From Andrena cerasifolii (Eukaryota > Arthropoda > Insecta > Hymenoptera > Andrenidae): a DNA stretch of 64,000 nucleotides. This document shows, one piece after another, positions 38,326 through 52,603 of the stretch. Each line of letters opens with the position of its first letter. Within the stretch, counting starts at the first letter, position 1. A model generated the notes under the pieces. The model was given only the letters and a program-made list of their open reading frames with translations. It ran no database searches and was not told where the DNA came from. A program made the translations under genes and the position numbers. Location: assembly GCF_050908995.1 (NCBI RefSeq), contig NW_027484910.1:310001-374000 (forward strand), written 5' to 3'.

Positions 38326-38551
38326 CAATATTTGTTCTCCAATATCGGTTTTTGAATATCGGTTCTAATATCGGATTCAATATCGGTTTTTCAATATCAG
38401 TTTTTCAGTATTTGTTCTCCAATATCGGTTTTTGAATATCGGTTCTAATATCGGTTTCAATATCGGTTTTTCAATATCGGTTTTTCAATATTTGTTCTCC
38501 AATATCGGTTTTTGAATATCGGTTCCAATATCGGATTCAATATCGGTTTTT
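38326..38551. repeat. 226-base local tandem duplication, second copy
   Basis: Second copy of the preceding segment, in direct contact with it; both end with the ggttcca/ggattca short units followed by ggttttt. Confidence 0.9.
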
Positions 38552-40413
38552 CAATATCGGTTCTAATATCGGATTCAATATCGGTTTTTCAATATCGGTT
38601 TTGCAATATCGGGTTTTCAATATCAGTTTTTCGATATCAGTTTTTCAATATTTGTTCTCTAATATCGGTTTTTGAATATCGGTTCTAATATCGGATTCAA
38701 TATCGGGTTTTCAATATCGGTTTTTCAATATCAGTTTTTCGATATCAGTTTTTCAATATTTGTTTTTCAAAATCGGTTTTTCAATATCGGTTCTAATATC
38801 GGATTCAATATCGGTTTTGCAATATCAGTTTTTCGATATCAGTTTTTCAATATTTGTTTTTCAATATCGGTTTTTCAATATCGGTTCTAATATCGGTTTC
38901 AATATCGGTTTTTCAATATCGGTTTTTCAATATCAGTTTTTCGATATCAGTTTTTCAATATTTGTTCTCCAATATCGGTTTTTGAATATCGGTTCTAATA
39001 TCGGTTTCAATATCGGTTTTTCAATATCGGTTTTTCAATATCAGTTTTTCAATATTTGTTCTCCAATATCGGTTTTTGAATATCGGTTCTAATATCGGAT
39101 TCAATATCGGTTTTTCAATATCAGTTTTTCAATATTTGTTTTTCGATATCAGTTTTTCAATATTTGCTTTACAATATCAGTTTTTCAATATCGGTTCTAA
39201 TATCGGATTCAATATCGGTTTTGCAATATCAGTTTTTCAATATCAGTTTTTCAATATCAGTTTTTCAATATCGGTGTTTGAATATTTGTTCTCCAATATC
39301 GGTTTTTGAATATCGGTTCTAATATCGGATTCAATATCGGTTTTTCAATATCGGTTTTGCAATATCAGTTTTTCGATATAGGTTTTTCAATATCGGTTTT
39401 TCAATATCGGTTTTGCAATATCAGTTTTTCGATATAGGTTTTTCAATATCGGTTTTTCAATATCGGTTCTAATATCGGTTTCAATATCAGTTTTTCAATA
39501 TCGGTTTTTCAATATTTGTTTTCCAATATCGGTTATTCAATATCGGTTCTAATATCGGATTCAATATCGGCTTTTCAATATCGGTTTTTCAATATCAGTT
39601 TTTCGATATCAGTTTTTCAATATTTGTTTTTCAATATCGGCTTTTCAATATCGGTTCTAATATCGGTTTCAATATCGGTTATTCAATATCAGTTTTTCGA
39701 TATCAGTTTTTCAAGATTTGTTCTCCAATATCGGTTTTTGAATATCGGTTCTAATATCGGATTCAATATCAGTTTTTCAATATCGGTTCTAATATCGGAT
39801 TCAATACCGGTTTTTCAATATCGGTTCTAATATCGGATTCAATACCGGTTTTTCAATATCGGTTTTTCAATATCAGTTTTTCGATATCAGTTTTTCAATA
39901 TTTGTTCTCCAATATCGGTTTTTGAATATCGGTTCTAATATCGGATTCAATATCGGTTTTTCAATATCGTTTTTGCAATATCAGTTTTTCGATATAGGTT
40001 TTTCAATATCGGTTTTTCAATATCGGTTTTTCAATATCGGTTCTAATATCGGATTCAATATCGGTTTTTCAATATCGGTTATTCAATATCAGTTTTTCAA
40101 TATTTGTTCTCCAATATCGGATTCAATATCGGTTTTTCAATATCGGTTCTAATATCGGATTCAATATCGGTTTTTCAATATCGGGTTTTCAATATCAGTT
40201 TTTCGATATCAGTTTTTCAATATTTGCTTTACAATATCGGTTTTTCAATATCGGTTCTAATATCGGTTTCAATATCGGTTTTTCAATATCAGTTTTTCGA
40301 TATAGGTTTTTCAATATCGGTTTTTCAATATCGGTTTTTCAATATCAGTTTTTCAATATTTGGTTTTCAATATCGGTTTTTGAATATCGGTTCTAATATC
40401 GGTTCAATATCGG

Positions 40414-42478
40414 TTTTTCAATATTTGTTCTCCAATATCGGTTTTTGAATATCGGTTCTAATATCGGATTCAATATCTGTTTTTCAATATCGGTTTTTCA
40501 ATATCAGTTTTTCGATATCAGTTTTTCAATATTTGTTTTTCAATATCGGTTTTTCAATATCGGTTCTAATATCGGTTTCAATATCGGTTTTTCAATATCG
40601 GTTTTTCAATATCAGTTTTTCAATATTTGTTCTCCAATATCGGTTTTTGAATATCGGTTCTAATATCGGATTCAATATCGGTTTTTCAATATCAGTTTTT
40701 CAGTATTTGTTCTCCAATATCGGTTTTTGAATATCGGTTCTAATATCGGTTTCAATATCGGTTTTTCAATATCGGTTTTTCAATATTTGTTCTCCAATAT
40801 CGGTTTTTGAATATCGGTTCCAATATCGGATTCAATATCGGTTTTTCAATATCGGTTCTAATATCGGATTCAATATCGGTTTTTCAATATCGGTTTTGCA
40901 ATATCAGTTTATCGATATAGGTTTTTCAATATCGGTTCTAATATCGGTTTCAATATCAGTTTTTCGATATAGGTTTTTCAATATCGGTTTTTCAATATTT
41001 GTTCTCCAATATCGGTTTTTGAATATCGGTTCTAATATCGGATTCAATATCGGTTTTTCAATATCGGTTTTTTCAATATCAGTTTTTCGATATCAGTTTT
41101 TCAATATTTGTTTTTCAATATCGGTTTTTCAATATCGGTTCTAATATCGGTTTCAATATCGGTTTTTCAATATCGGTTTTGCAATATCAGTTTTTCGATA
41201 TAGGTTATTCAATATCGGTTTTTCAATATCGGTTTTGCAATATCAGTTTTTCGATATAGGTTTTTCAATATCGGTTTTTCAATATCGGTTTTGCAATATC
41301 AGTTTTTCGATATAGGTTTTTCAATATCGATTTTTCAATATCGGTTTTTCAATATCGGTTCTAATATCGGTTTCAATATCAGTTTTTCAATATTTGTTTT
41401 CCAATATCGGTTTTTCAATATCGGTTCTAATATCGGATTCAATATCGGCTTTTCAATATCGGTTTTTCAATATCAGTTTTTCGATATCAGTTTTTCAATA
41501 TTTGTTTTTCAATATCGGTTTTTCAATATCGGTTCTAATATCGGTTTCAATATCGGTTATTCAATATCAGCTTTCGATATCAGTTTTTCAAGATTTGTTC
41601 TCCAATATCGGTTTTTGAATATCGGTTCTAATATCGGATTCAATATCAGTTTTTCAATATCGGTTCTAATATCGGATTCAATACCGGTTTTTCAATATCG
41701 GTTCTAATATCGGATTCAATATCGGTTTTTCAATATCGTTTTTGCAATATCAGTTTTTCGATATAGGTTTTTCAATATCGGTTTTTTCAATATCAGTTTT
41801 TCGATATCAGTTTTTCAATATTTGTTTTTCAATATCGGTTTTTCAATATCGGTTCTAATATCGGTTTCAATATCGGTTTTTCAATATCGGTTTTTCAATA
41901 TCGGTTTTTCAATATCAGTTTTTCAATATTTGTTCTCCAATATCGGTTTTTGAATATCGGTTCTAATATCGGATTCAATATCGGTTTTTCAATATCGATT
42001 TTTCAATATCAGTTTTTCAATATTTGTTCTCCAATATCGGTTTTTGAATATCGGTTCTAATATCGGATTCAATATCGGTTTTTCAATATCGGTTTTGCAA
42101 TATCGGTTCTAATATCGGAATCAATATCGGCTTTTCAATATCGGTTTTTCAATATCAGTTTTTCGATATCAGTTTTTCAATATTTGTTTTTCAATATCGG
42201 TTTTTCAATATCGGTTCTAATATCGGTTTCAATATCGGTTTTTCAATATCGGTTTTTCAATATCGGTTTTTCAATATCAGTTTTTCAATATTTGTTCTCC
42301 AATATCGGTTTTTGAATATCGGTTCTAATATCGGATTCAGTATCGGTTTTTCAATATCAGTTTTTCAATATTTGTTCTCCAATATCGGTTTTTGAATATC
42401 GGTTCCAATATCGGATTCAATATCGGTTTTTCAATATCGGTTCTAATATCGGATTCAATATCGGTTTTTCAATATCGG
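40414..42478. repeat. Dispersed 1.6-kb block, copy d
   Basis: Follows 26,043 onward at offset 14,371 to about 42,105. It then lacks 84 bases (six units) present at 27,734-27,817, and continues at offset 14,287 to about 28,191. Carries the marker set: cagctttcgatat at 41,568 and the ladder at 41,168-41,335 ending in caatatcgattttt. Private changes: cagtttatcg near 40,909 and taggttattc near 41,203. Confidence 0.85.
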
Positions 42479-43700
42479 TTTTTCAATATCGGTTTTTCAA
42501 TATCAGTTTTTCAATATTTGTTCTCCAATATCGGTTTTTGAATATCGGTTCTAATATCGGATTCAGTATCGGTTTTTCAATATCAGTTTTTCAATATTTG
42601 TTCTCCAATATCGGTTTTTGAATATCGGTTCCAATATCGGATTCAATATCGGTTTTTCAATATCGGTTCTAATATCGGATTCAATATCGGTTTTGCAATA
42701 TCAGTTTTTCGATATCAGTTTTTCAATATTTGTTCTCCAATATCGGTTTTTGAATATCGGTTCTAATATCGGTTCTAATATCGGATTCAATACCGGTTTT
42801 TCAATATCGGTTTTTCAATATCAGTTTTTCGATATCAGTTTTTCAATATTTGTTCTCCAATATCGGTTTTTGAATATCGGTTCTAATATCGGTTTCAATA
42901 TCGGTTTTTCAATATCGGTTTTTCAATATCAGTTTTTCAATATTTGTTCTCCAATATCGGTTTTTGAATATCGGTTCTAATATCGGATTCAATATCGGTT
43001 TTTCAATATCGGTTTTTTCAATATCAGTTTTTCGATATCAGTTTTTCAATATTTGTTTTTCAATATCGGTTTTTCAATATCGGTTCTAATATCGGTTTCA
43101 ATATCGGTTTTTCAATATCGGTTTTTCAATATCGGTTCTAATATCGGTTTCAATATCAGTTTTTCAATATTTGTTTTCCAATATCGGTTTTTCAATATCG
43201 GTTCTAATATCGGATTCAATATCGGCTTTTCAATATCAGTTTTTCGATATCAGTTTTTCAATATTTGTTTTTCAATATCGGTTTTTCAATATCGGTTCTA
43301 ATATCGGTTTCAATATCGGTTATTCAATATCAGCTTTCGATATCAGTTTTTCAAGATTTGTTCTCCAATATCGGTTTTTCAATATCGGTTCTAATATCGG
43401 ATTCAATATCGGTTTTGCAATATCAGTTTTTCGATATCAGTTTTTCAATATTTGTTTTTCAATATCGGTTTTTCAATATCGGTTCTAATATCGGTTTCAA
43501 TATCGGTTCTAATATCGGTTTCAATATCGGTTTTTCAATATCGGTTTTTCAATATCAGTTTTTCGATATCAGTTTTTCAATATTTGTTCTCCAATATCGG
43601 TTTTTGAATATCGGTTCTAATATCGGTTCTAATATCGGATTCAATACCGGTTTTTCAATATCGGTTTTTCAATATCAGTTTTTCGATATCAGTTTTTCAA
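42479..43700. repeat. Mosaic segment with a truncated 1.6-kb block
   Basis: Ordinary units; the part near 43,010-43,360 carries the six-T unit and cagctttcgatat (43,331) but lacks the G-B-H-A ladder of the full blocks. It resembles 50,830-51,350. No gene or unique DNA. Confidence 0.75.
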
Positions 43701-46700
43701 TATTTGTTCTCCAATATCGGTTTTTGAATATCGGTTCTAATATCGGATTCAATATCAGTTTTTCAATATCGGTTCTAATATCGGATTCAATACCGGTTTT
43801 TCAATATCGGTTCTAATATCGGATTCAATACCGGTTTTTCAATATCGGTTTTTCGATATCAGTTTTTCAATATTTGCTTTACATTATCGGTTTTTCAATA
43901 TCGGTTCTAATATCGGTTTCAATATCGGTTTTTCAATATCAGTTTTTCGAAATAGGTTTTTCAATATCGGTTTTTCAATATCGGTTTTTCAATATCAGTT
44001 TTTCAATATTTGGTTTTCAATATCGGTTTTTGATTATCGGTTCTAATATCGGTTCAATATCGGTTTTTCAATATCAGTTTTTCAATATTTGTTCTCCAAT
44101 ATCGGTTTTTGAATATCGGTTCTAATATCGGATTCAGTATCGGTTTTTCAATATCAGTTTTCAATATTTGTTCTCCAATATCGGTTTTTGAATATCGGTT
44201 CTAATATCGGATTCAATATCGGGTTTTCAATATCGGTTTTTCAATATCAGTTTTTCGATATCAGTTTTTCAATATTTGTTTTTCAATATCGGTTTTTCAA
44301 TATCGGTTCTAATATCGGATTCAATATCGGTTTTGCAATATCAGTTTTTCGATATCAGTTTTTCAATATTTGTTCTCCAATATCGGTTTTTGAATATCGG
44401 TTCTAATATCGGATTCAATATCGGTTTTTCAATATCAGTTTTTCAATATTTGTTTTTCGATATCAGTTTTTCAATATTTCCTTTACAATATCAGTTTTTC
44501 AATATCGGTTCTAATATCGGATTCAATATCGGTTTTGCAATATCAGTTTTTCAATATCAGTTTTTCAATATCAGTTTTTCAATATCTGTTTTTCAATATC
44601 GGTTTTTGAATATTTGTTCTCCAATATCGGTTTTTGAATATCGGTTCTAATATCGGATTCAATATCGGTTTTTCAATATCGGTTTTGCAATATCAGTTTT
44701 TCGATATAGGTTTTTCAATATCGGTTTTTCAATATCGGTTTTGCAATATCAGTTTTTCGATATAGGTTTTTCAATATCGGTTTTTCAATATCGGTTCTAA
44801 TATCGGTTTCAATATCGGTTTTTCAATATCGGTTTTGCAATATCGGTTTTTCAATATCGGTTTTTCAATATCGGTTTTTCAATATCAGTTTTTCAATATT
44901 TGTTCTCCAATATCGGTTTTTGAATATCGGTTCTAATATCGGATTCAGTATCGGTTTTTCAATATCAGTTTTTCAATATTTGTTCTCTAATATCGGTTTT
45001 TGAATATCGGTTCTAATATCGGATTCAATATCGGGTTTTCAATATCGGTTTTTCAATATCAGTTTTTCGATATCAGTTTTTCAATATTTGTTTTTCAATA
45101 TCGGTTTTTCAATATCGGTTCTAATATCGGATTCAATATCGGTTTTGCAATATCAGTTTTTCGATATCAGTTTTTCAATATTTGTTTTTCAATATCGGTT
45201 TTTCAATATCGGTTCTAATATCGGTTTCAGTATCGGTTTTTCAATATCGGTTTTTCAATATCAGTTTTTCGATATCAGTTTTTCAATATTTGTTCTCCAA
45301 TATCGGTTTTTGAATATCGGTTCTAATATCGGTTCTAATATCAGATTCAATACCGGTTTTTCAATATCGGTTTTTCAATATCAGTTTTTCGATATCAGTT
45401 TTTCAATATTTGTTCTCCAATATCGGTTTTTGAATATCGGTTCTAATATCGGATTCAATATCGGTTTTTCAATATCAGTTTTTCAATATTTGTTTTTCGA
45501 TATCAGTTTTTCAATATTTGCTTTACAATATCAGTTTTTCAATATCGGTTCTAATATGGGATTCAATATCGGTTTTGCAATATCAGTTTTTCAATATCAG
45601 TTTTTCAATATCAGTTTTTCAATATCAGTTTTTCAATATCGGTTTTTGAATATTTGTTCTCCAATATCGGTTTTTGAATATCGGTTCTAATATCGGATTC
45701 AATATCGGTTTTTCAATATCGGTTTTGCAATATCAGTTTTTCGATATAGGTTTTTCAATATCGGTTTTTCAATATCGGTTTTGCAATATCAGTTTTTCAA
45801 TATCGGTTTTTCAATATCGGTTTTGCAATATCAGTTTTTCGATATAGGTTTTTCAATATCGGTTTTTCAATATCGGTTTTGCAATATCAGTTTTTCAATA
45901 TCGTTTTTGCAATATCAGTTTTTCGATATAGGTTTTTCAATATTTGTTTTTCAATATCGGTTTTTCAATATCGGTTCTAATATCGGTTTCAATATCGGTT
46001 TTTCAATATCGGTTTTTCAATATCAGTTTTTCAATATTTGTTCTCCAATATCGGTTTTTGAATATCGGTTCTAATATCGGTTTCAATATCGGTTTTTCAA
46101 TATCGGTTTTTCAATATCAGTTTTTCAATATTTGTTCTCCAATATCGGTTTTTGAATATCGGTTCTAATATCGGATTCAATATCGGTTTTTCAATATCAG
46201 TTTTTCAATATTTGTTTTTCGATATCAGTTTTTCAATATTTGCTTTACAATATCAGTTTTTCAATATCGGTTCTAATATCGGATTCAATATCGGTTTTGC
46301 AATATCAGTTTTTCAATATCAGTTTTTCAATATCAGTTTTTCAATATCAGTTTTTCAATATCGGTTTTTGAATATTTGTTCTCCAATATCGGTTTTTGAA
46401 TATCGGTTCTAATATCGGATTCAATATCGGTTTTTCAATATCGGTTTTGCAATATCAGTTTTTCGATATAGGTTTTTCAATATCGGTTTTTCAATATCGG
46501 TTTTGCAATATCAGTTTTTCGATATAGGTTTTTCAATATCGGTTTTTCAATATCGGTTTTGCAATATCAGTTTTTCGATATAGGTTTTTCAATATCGGTT
46601 TTTCAATATCGGTTCTAATATCGGTTTCAATATCAGTTTTTCAATATCGGTTTTTCAATATTTGTTTTTCAATATCGGTTTTTCAATATCGGTTCTAATA

Positions 46701-49270
46701 TCGGTTTCAATATCGGTTTTTCAATATCGGGTTTTCAATATCGGTTTTTCGATATCAGTTTTTCAATATTTGTTTTTCAATATCGGTTTTTCAATATCGG
46801 TTCTAATATCGGTTTCAATATCGGTTTTTCAATATCGGTTTTTCAATATCGGTTTTTCAATATCAGTTTTTCAATATTTGTTCTCCAATATCGGTTTTTG
46901 AATATCGGTTCTAATATCGGATTCAGTATCGGTTTTTCAATATCAGTTTTTCAATATTTGTTCTCCAATATCGGTTTTTGAATATCGGTTCCAATATCGG
47001 ATTCAATATCGGTTTTTCAATATCGGTTCTAATATCGGTTCTAATATCGGATTCAATATCGGTTTTTCAATATCAGTTTTTCGATATCAGTTTTTCAATA
47101 TTTGTTCTCCAATATCGGTTTTTGAATATCGGTTCCAATATCGGATTCAATATCGGTTTTTCAATATCGGTTCTAATATCGGATTCAATATCGGTTTTTC
47201 AATATCGGTTTTTCAATATCGGGTTTTCAATATCAGTTTTTCGATATCAGTTTTTCAATATTTGTTTTCTAATATCGGTTTTTGAATATCGGTTCTAATA
47301 TCGGATTCAATATCGGGTTTTCAATATCGGTTTTTCAATATCAGTTTTTCGATATCAGTTTTTCAATATTTGTTTTTCAATATCGGTTTTTCAATATCGG
47401 TTCTAATATCGGATTCAATATCGGTTTTGCAATATCAGTTTTTCGATATCAGTTTTTCAATATTTGTTTTTCAATATCGGTTTTTCAATATCGGTTCTAA
47501 TATCGGTTTCAATATCGGTTTTTCAATATCGGTTTTTCAATATCAGTTTTTCGATATCAGTTTTTCAATATTTGTTCTCCAATATCGGTTTTTGAATATC
47601 GGTTCTAATATCGGTTCTAATATCGGATTCAATACCGGTTTTTCAATATCGGTTTTTCAATATCAGTTTTTCGATATCAGTTTTTCAATATTTGTTCTCC
47701 AATATCGGTTTTTGAATATCGGTTCTAATATCGGTTTCAATATCGGTTTTTCAATATCGGTTTTTCAATATCAGTTTTTCAATATTTGTTCTCCAATATC
47801 GGTTTTTGAATATCGGTTCTAATATCGGATTCAATATCGGTTTTTCAATATCAGTTTTTCAATATTTGTTTTTCGATATCAGTTTTTCAATATTTGCTTT
47901 ACAATATCAGTTTTTCAATATCGGTTCTAATATCGGATTCAATATCGGTTTTGCAATATCAGTTTTTCAATATCAGTTTTTCAATATCAGTTTTTCAATA
48001 TCAGTTTTTCAATATCGGTTTTTGAATATTTGTTCTCCAATATCGGTTTTTGAATATCGGTTCTAATATCGGATTCAATATCGGTTTTTCAATATCGGTT
48101 TTGCAATATCAGTTTTTCGATATAGGTTTTTCAATATCGGTTTTTCAATATCGGTTTTGCAATATCAGTTTTTCGATATAGGTTTTTCAATATCGGTTTT
48201 TCAATATCGGTTTTGCAATATCAGTTTTTCGATATAGGTTTTTCAATATCGGTTTTTCAATATCGGTTCTAATATCGGTTTCAATATCAGTTTTTCAATA
48301 TCGGTTTTTCAATATTTGTTTTCCAATATCGGTTATTCAATATCGGTTCTAATATCGGATTCAATATCGGCTTTTCAATATCGGTTTTTCAATATCAGTT
48401 TTTCGATATCAGTTTTTCAATATTTGCTTTCAATATCGGCTTTTCAATATCGGTTCTAATATCGGTTTCAATATCGGTTATTCAATATCAGTTTTTCGAT
48501 ATCAGTTTTTCAAGATTTGTTCTCCAATATCGGTTTTTGAATATCGGTTCTAATATCGGATTCAATATCAGTTTTTCAATATCGGTTCTAATATCGGATT
48601 CAATACCGGTTTTTCAATATCGGTTCTAATATCGGATTCAATACCGGTTTTTCAATATCGGTTTTTCAATATCAGTTTTTCGATATCAGTTTTTCAATAT
48701 TTGTTCTCCAATATCGGTTTTTGAATATCGGTTCTAATATCGGATTCAATATCGGTTTTTCAATATCGTTTTTGCAATATCCGTTTTTCGATATAGGTTT
48801 TTCAATATCGGTTTTTCAATATCGGTTTTTCAATATCGGTTCTAATATCGGATTCAATATCGGTTTTTCAATATCGGTTCTAATATCGGATTCAATATCG
48901 GTTTTTCAATATCGGTTATTCAATATCAGTTTTTCAATATTTGTTCTCCAATATCGGATTCAATATCGGTTTTTCAATATCGGTTCTAATATCGGATTCA
49001 ATATCGGTTTTTCAATATCGGGTTTTCAATATCAGTTTTTCGATATCAGTTTTTCAATATTTGCTTTACAATATCGGTTTTTCAATATCGGTTCTAATAT
49101 CGGTTTCAATATCGGTTTTTCAATATCAGTTTTTCGATATAGGTTTTTCAATATCGGTTTTTCAATATCGGTTTTTCAATATCAGTTTTTCAATATTTGG
49201 TTTTCAATATCGGTTTTTGAATATCGGTTCTAATATCGGTTCAATATCGGTTTTTCAATATCAGTTTTTC
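43701..49270. repeat. 5.6-kb segment duplicated about 9 kb away, left copy
   Basis: Follows 52,459 onward at offset 8,758. The offset becomes 8,968 (44,188 with 53,156), 9,062 (aatatggg at 45,556 with 54,618) and 9,380 (45,944-47,950 with 55,324-57,330), then about 9,272 to the end. The offset steps are indels of 210, 94, 318 and about 108 bases. The inner part 46,436-48,090 also follows 16,829-18,520 (offset 29,607, then 29,569). Shared rare variants are aatatggg and ttgctttcaat (about 48,425 and 57,697). Confidence 0.82.
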
Positions 49271-50501
49271 AATATTTGTTCTCCAATATCGGTTTTTGAA
49301 TATCGGTTCTAATATCGGATTCAATATCTGTTTTTCAATATCAGTTTTTCGATATCAGTTTTTCAATATTTGTTTTTCAATATCGGTTTTTCAATATCGG
49401 TTCTAATATCGGTTTCAATATCGGTTTTTCAATATCGGTTTTTCAATATCAGTTTTTCAATATTTGTTCTCCAATATCGGTTTTTGAATATCGGTTCTAA
49501 TATCGGATTCAATATCGGTTTTTCAATATCAGTTTTTCAGTATTTGTTCTCCAATATCGGTTTTTGAATATCGGTTCTAATATCGGTTTCAATATCGGTT
49601 TTTCAATATCGGTTTTTCAATATTTGTTCTCCAATATCGGTTTTTGAATATCGGTTCCAATATCGGATTCAATATCGGTTTTTCAATATCGGTTCTAATA
49701 TCGGATTCAATATCGGTTTTTCAATATCGGTTTTGCAATATCAGTTTTTCGATATAGGTTTTTCAATATCGGTTCTAATATCGGTTTCAATATCAGTTTT
49801 TCGATATAGGTTTTTCAATATCGGTTTTTCAATATTTGTTCTCCAATATCGGTTTTTGAATATCGGTTCTAATATCGGATTCAATATCGGTTTTTCAATA
49901 TCGGTTTTTTCAATATCAGTTTTTCGATATCAGTTTTTCAATATTTGTTTTTCAATATCGGTTTTTCAATATCGGTTCTAATATCGGTTTCAATATCGGT
50001 TTTTCAATATCGGTTTTGCAATATCAGTTTTTCGATATAGGTTTTTCAATATCGGTTTTTCAATATCGGTTTTGCAATATCAGTTTTTCGATATAGGTTT
50101 TTCAATATCGGTTTTGCAATATCAGTTTTTCGATATAGGTTTTTCAATATCGATTTTTCAATATCGGTTTTTCAATATCGGTTCTAATATCGGTTTCAAT
50201 ATCAGTTTTTCAATATTTGTTTTCCAATATCGGTTTTTCAATATCGGTTCTAATATCGGATTCAATATCGGCTTTTCAATATCGGTTTTTCAATATCAGT
50301 TTTTCGATATCAGTTTTTCAATATTTGTTTTTCAATATCGGTTTTTCAATATCGGTTCTAATATCGGTTTCAATATCGGTTATTCAATATCAGCTTTCGA
50401 TATCAGTTTTTCAAGATTTGTTCTCCAATATCGGTTTTTGAATATCGGTTCTCATATCGGATTCAATATCAGTTTTTCAATATCGGTTCTAATATCGGAT
50501 T
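49271..50501. repeat. Dispersed 1.6-kb block, copy e
   Basis: Follows copy c at offset 23,208 (49,733 with 26,525), then 23,194 after a 14-base loss in the ladder region (50,217 with 27,023). Carries six-T unit, caatatcgattttt and cagctttcgatat (50,391). Ends where accggt is expected and a G unit is found instead. Confidence 0.82.
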
Positions 50502-51486
50502 CAATATCGGTTTTGCAATATCAGTTTTTCGATATCAGTTTTTCAATATTTGTTCTCCAATATCGGTTTTTGAATATCGGTTCTAATATCGGTTCTAATA
50601 TCGGATTCAATACCGGTTTTTCAATATCGGTTTTTCAATATCAGTTTTTCGATATCAGTTTTTCAATATTTGTTCTCCAATATCGGTTTTTGAATATCGG
50701 TTCTAATATCGGTTTCAATATCGGTTTTTCAATATCGGTTTTTCAATATCAGTTTTTCAATATTTGTTCTCCAATATCGGTTTTTGAATATCGGTTCTAA
50801 TATCGGATTCAATATCGGTTTTTCAATATCGGTTTTTTCAATATCAGTTTTTCGATATCAGTTTTTCAATATTTGTTTTTCAATATCGGTTCTAATATCG
50901 GTTTCAATATCGGTTTTTCAATATCGGTTTTGCAATATCAGTTTTTCGATATAGGTTTTTCAATATCGGTTTTTCAATATCGGTTTTGCAATATCAGTTT
51001 TTCGATAGAGGTTTTTCAATATCGGTTTTTCAATATCGGTTTTGCAATATCAGTTTTTCGATATAGGTTTTTCAATATCGATTTTTCAATATCGGTTTTT
51101 CAATATCGGTTCTAATATCGGTTTCAATATCAGTTTTTCAATATTTGTTTTCCAATATCGGTTTTTCAATATCGGTTCTAATATCGGATTCAATATCGGC
51201 TTTTCAATATCGGTTTTTCAATATCAGTTTTTCGATATCAGTTTTTCAATATTTGTTTTTCAATATCGGTTTTTCAATATCGGTTCTAATATCGGTTTCA
51301 ATATCGGTTATTCAATATCAGCTTTCGATATCAGTTTTTCAAGATTTGTTCTCCAATATCGGTTTTTCAATATCGGTTCTAATATCGGATTCAATATCGG
51401 TTTTGCAATATCAGTTTTTCGATATCAGTTTTTCAATATTTGTTTTTCAATATCGGTTTTTCAATATCGGTTCTAATATCGGTTTC
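50502..51486. repeat. Mosaic segment with another partial 1.6-kb block
   Basis: Begins like 42,690-43,030. About 50,990-51,360 has the ladder end, caatatcgattttt and cagctttcgatat (51,319) of the 1.6-kb block. A private change, gatagaggtttt, lies near 51,005. No gene or unique sequence is seen. Confidence 0.75.
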
Positions 51487-52603
51487 AATATCGGTTCTAA
51501 TATCGGTTTCAATATCGGTTCTAATATCGGTTTCAATATCGGTTTTTCAATATCGGTTTTTCAATATCAGTTTTTCGATATCAGTTTTTCAATATTTGTT
51601 CTCCAATATCGGTTTTTGAATATCGGTTCTAATATCGGTTCTAATATCGGATTCAATACCGGTTTTTCAATATCGGTTTTTCAATATCAGTTTTTCGATA
51701 TCAGTTTTTCAATATTTGTTCTCCAATATCGGTTTTTGAATATCGGTTCTAATATCGGTTTCAATATCGGTTTTTCAATATCGGTTTTTCAATATCAGTT
51801 TTTCAATATTTGTTTTTCGATATCAGTTTTTCAATATTTGCTTTACAATATCAGTTTTTCAATATCGGTTCTAATATCGGATTCAATATCGGTTTTGCAA
51901 TATCAGTTTTTCAATATCAGTTTTTCAATATCAGTTTTTCAATATCAGTTTTTCAATATCGGTTTTTGAATATTTGTTCTCCAATATCGGTTTTTGAATA
52001 TCGGTTCTAATATCGGATTCAATATCGGTTTTTCAATATCGGTTTTGCAATATCAGTTTTTCGATATAGGTTTTTCAATATCGGTTTTTCAATATCGGTT
52101 TTGCAATATCAGTTTTTCGATATAGGTTTTTCAATATCGGTTTTTCAATATCGGTTTTGCAATATCAGTTTTTCGATATAGGTTTTTCAATATCGGTTTT
52201 TCAATATCGGTTCTAATATCGGTTTCAATATCAGTTTTTCAATATCGGTTTTTCAATATTTGTTTTCCAATATCGGCTTTTCAATATCGGTTCTAATATC
52301 GGATTCAATATCGGCTTTTCAATATCGGTTTTTCAATATCAGTTTTTCGATATCAGTTTTTCAATATTTGTTTTTCAATATCGGTTTTTCAATATCGGTT
52401 CTAATATCGGTTTCAATATCGGTTATTCAATATCAGTTTTTCGATATCAGTTTTTCAAGATTTGTTCTCCAATATCGGTTTTTGAATATCGGTTCTAATA
52501 TCGGATTCAATATCAGTTTTTCAATATCGGTTCTAATATCGGATTCAATACCGGTTTTTCAATATCGGTTCTAATATCGGATTCAATACCGGTTTTTCAA
52601 TAT
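51487..52603. repeat. 1.1-kb segment duplicated 44.4 kb away, right copy
   Basis: Matches 7,104-8,220 at a constant offset of 44,383. Just upstream are extra ggttctaatat/ggtttcaatat pairs absent from the left copy. Includes the three-copy ladder at 52,034-52,201; the left copy has one more 38-base accggt module after the matched stretch. Confidence 0.82.

Larger units (their letters stand above)
37471..40413. repeat. Mosaic array segment related to 32-34 kb and 18-22 kb
   Basis: About 37,700-38,330 follows 32,350-32,970 at offset 5,356. After a local 226-base doubling the match continues at offset 5,582 (38,672 with 33,090). About 39,516-39,830 resembles 18,635-18,949 and 21,821-22,135, and 40,104-40,410 resembles 32,349-32,655. 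Private changes: ttttcattatcgg (about 37,604), ggtttgtgaat (about 37,980), caaaatcggttttt (about 38,768), cggtgtttg (about 39,275). No non-repeat DNA. Confidence 0.78.
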
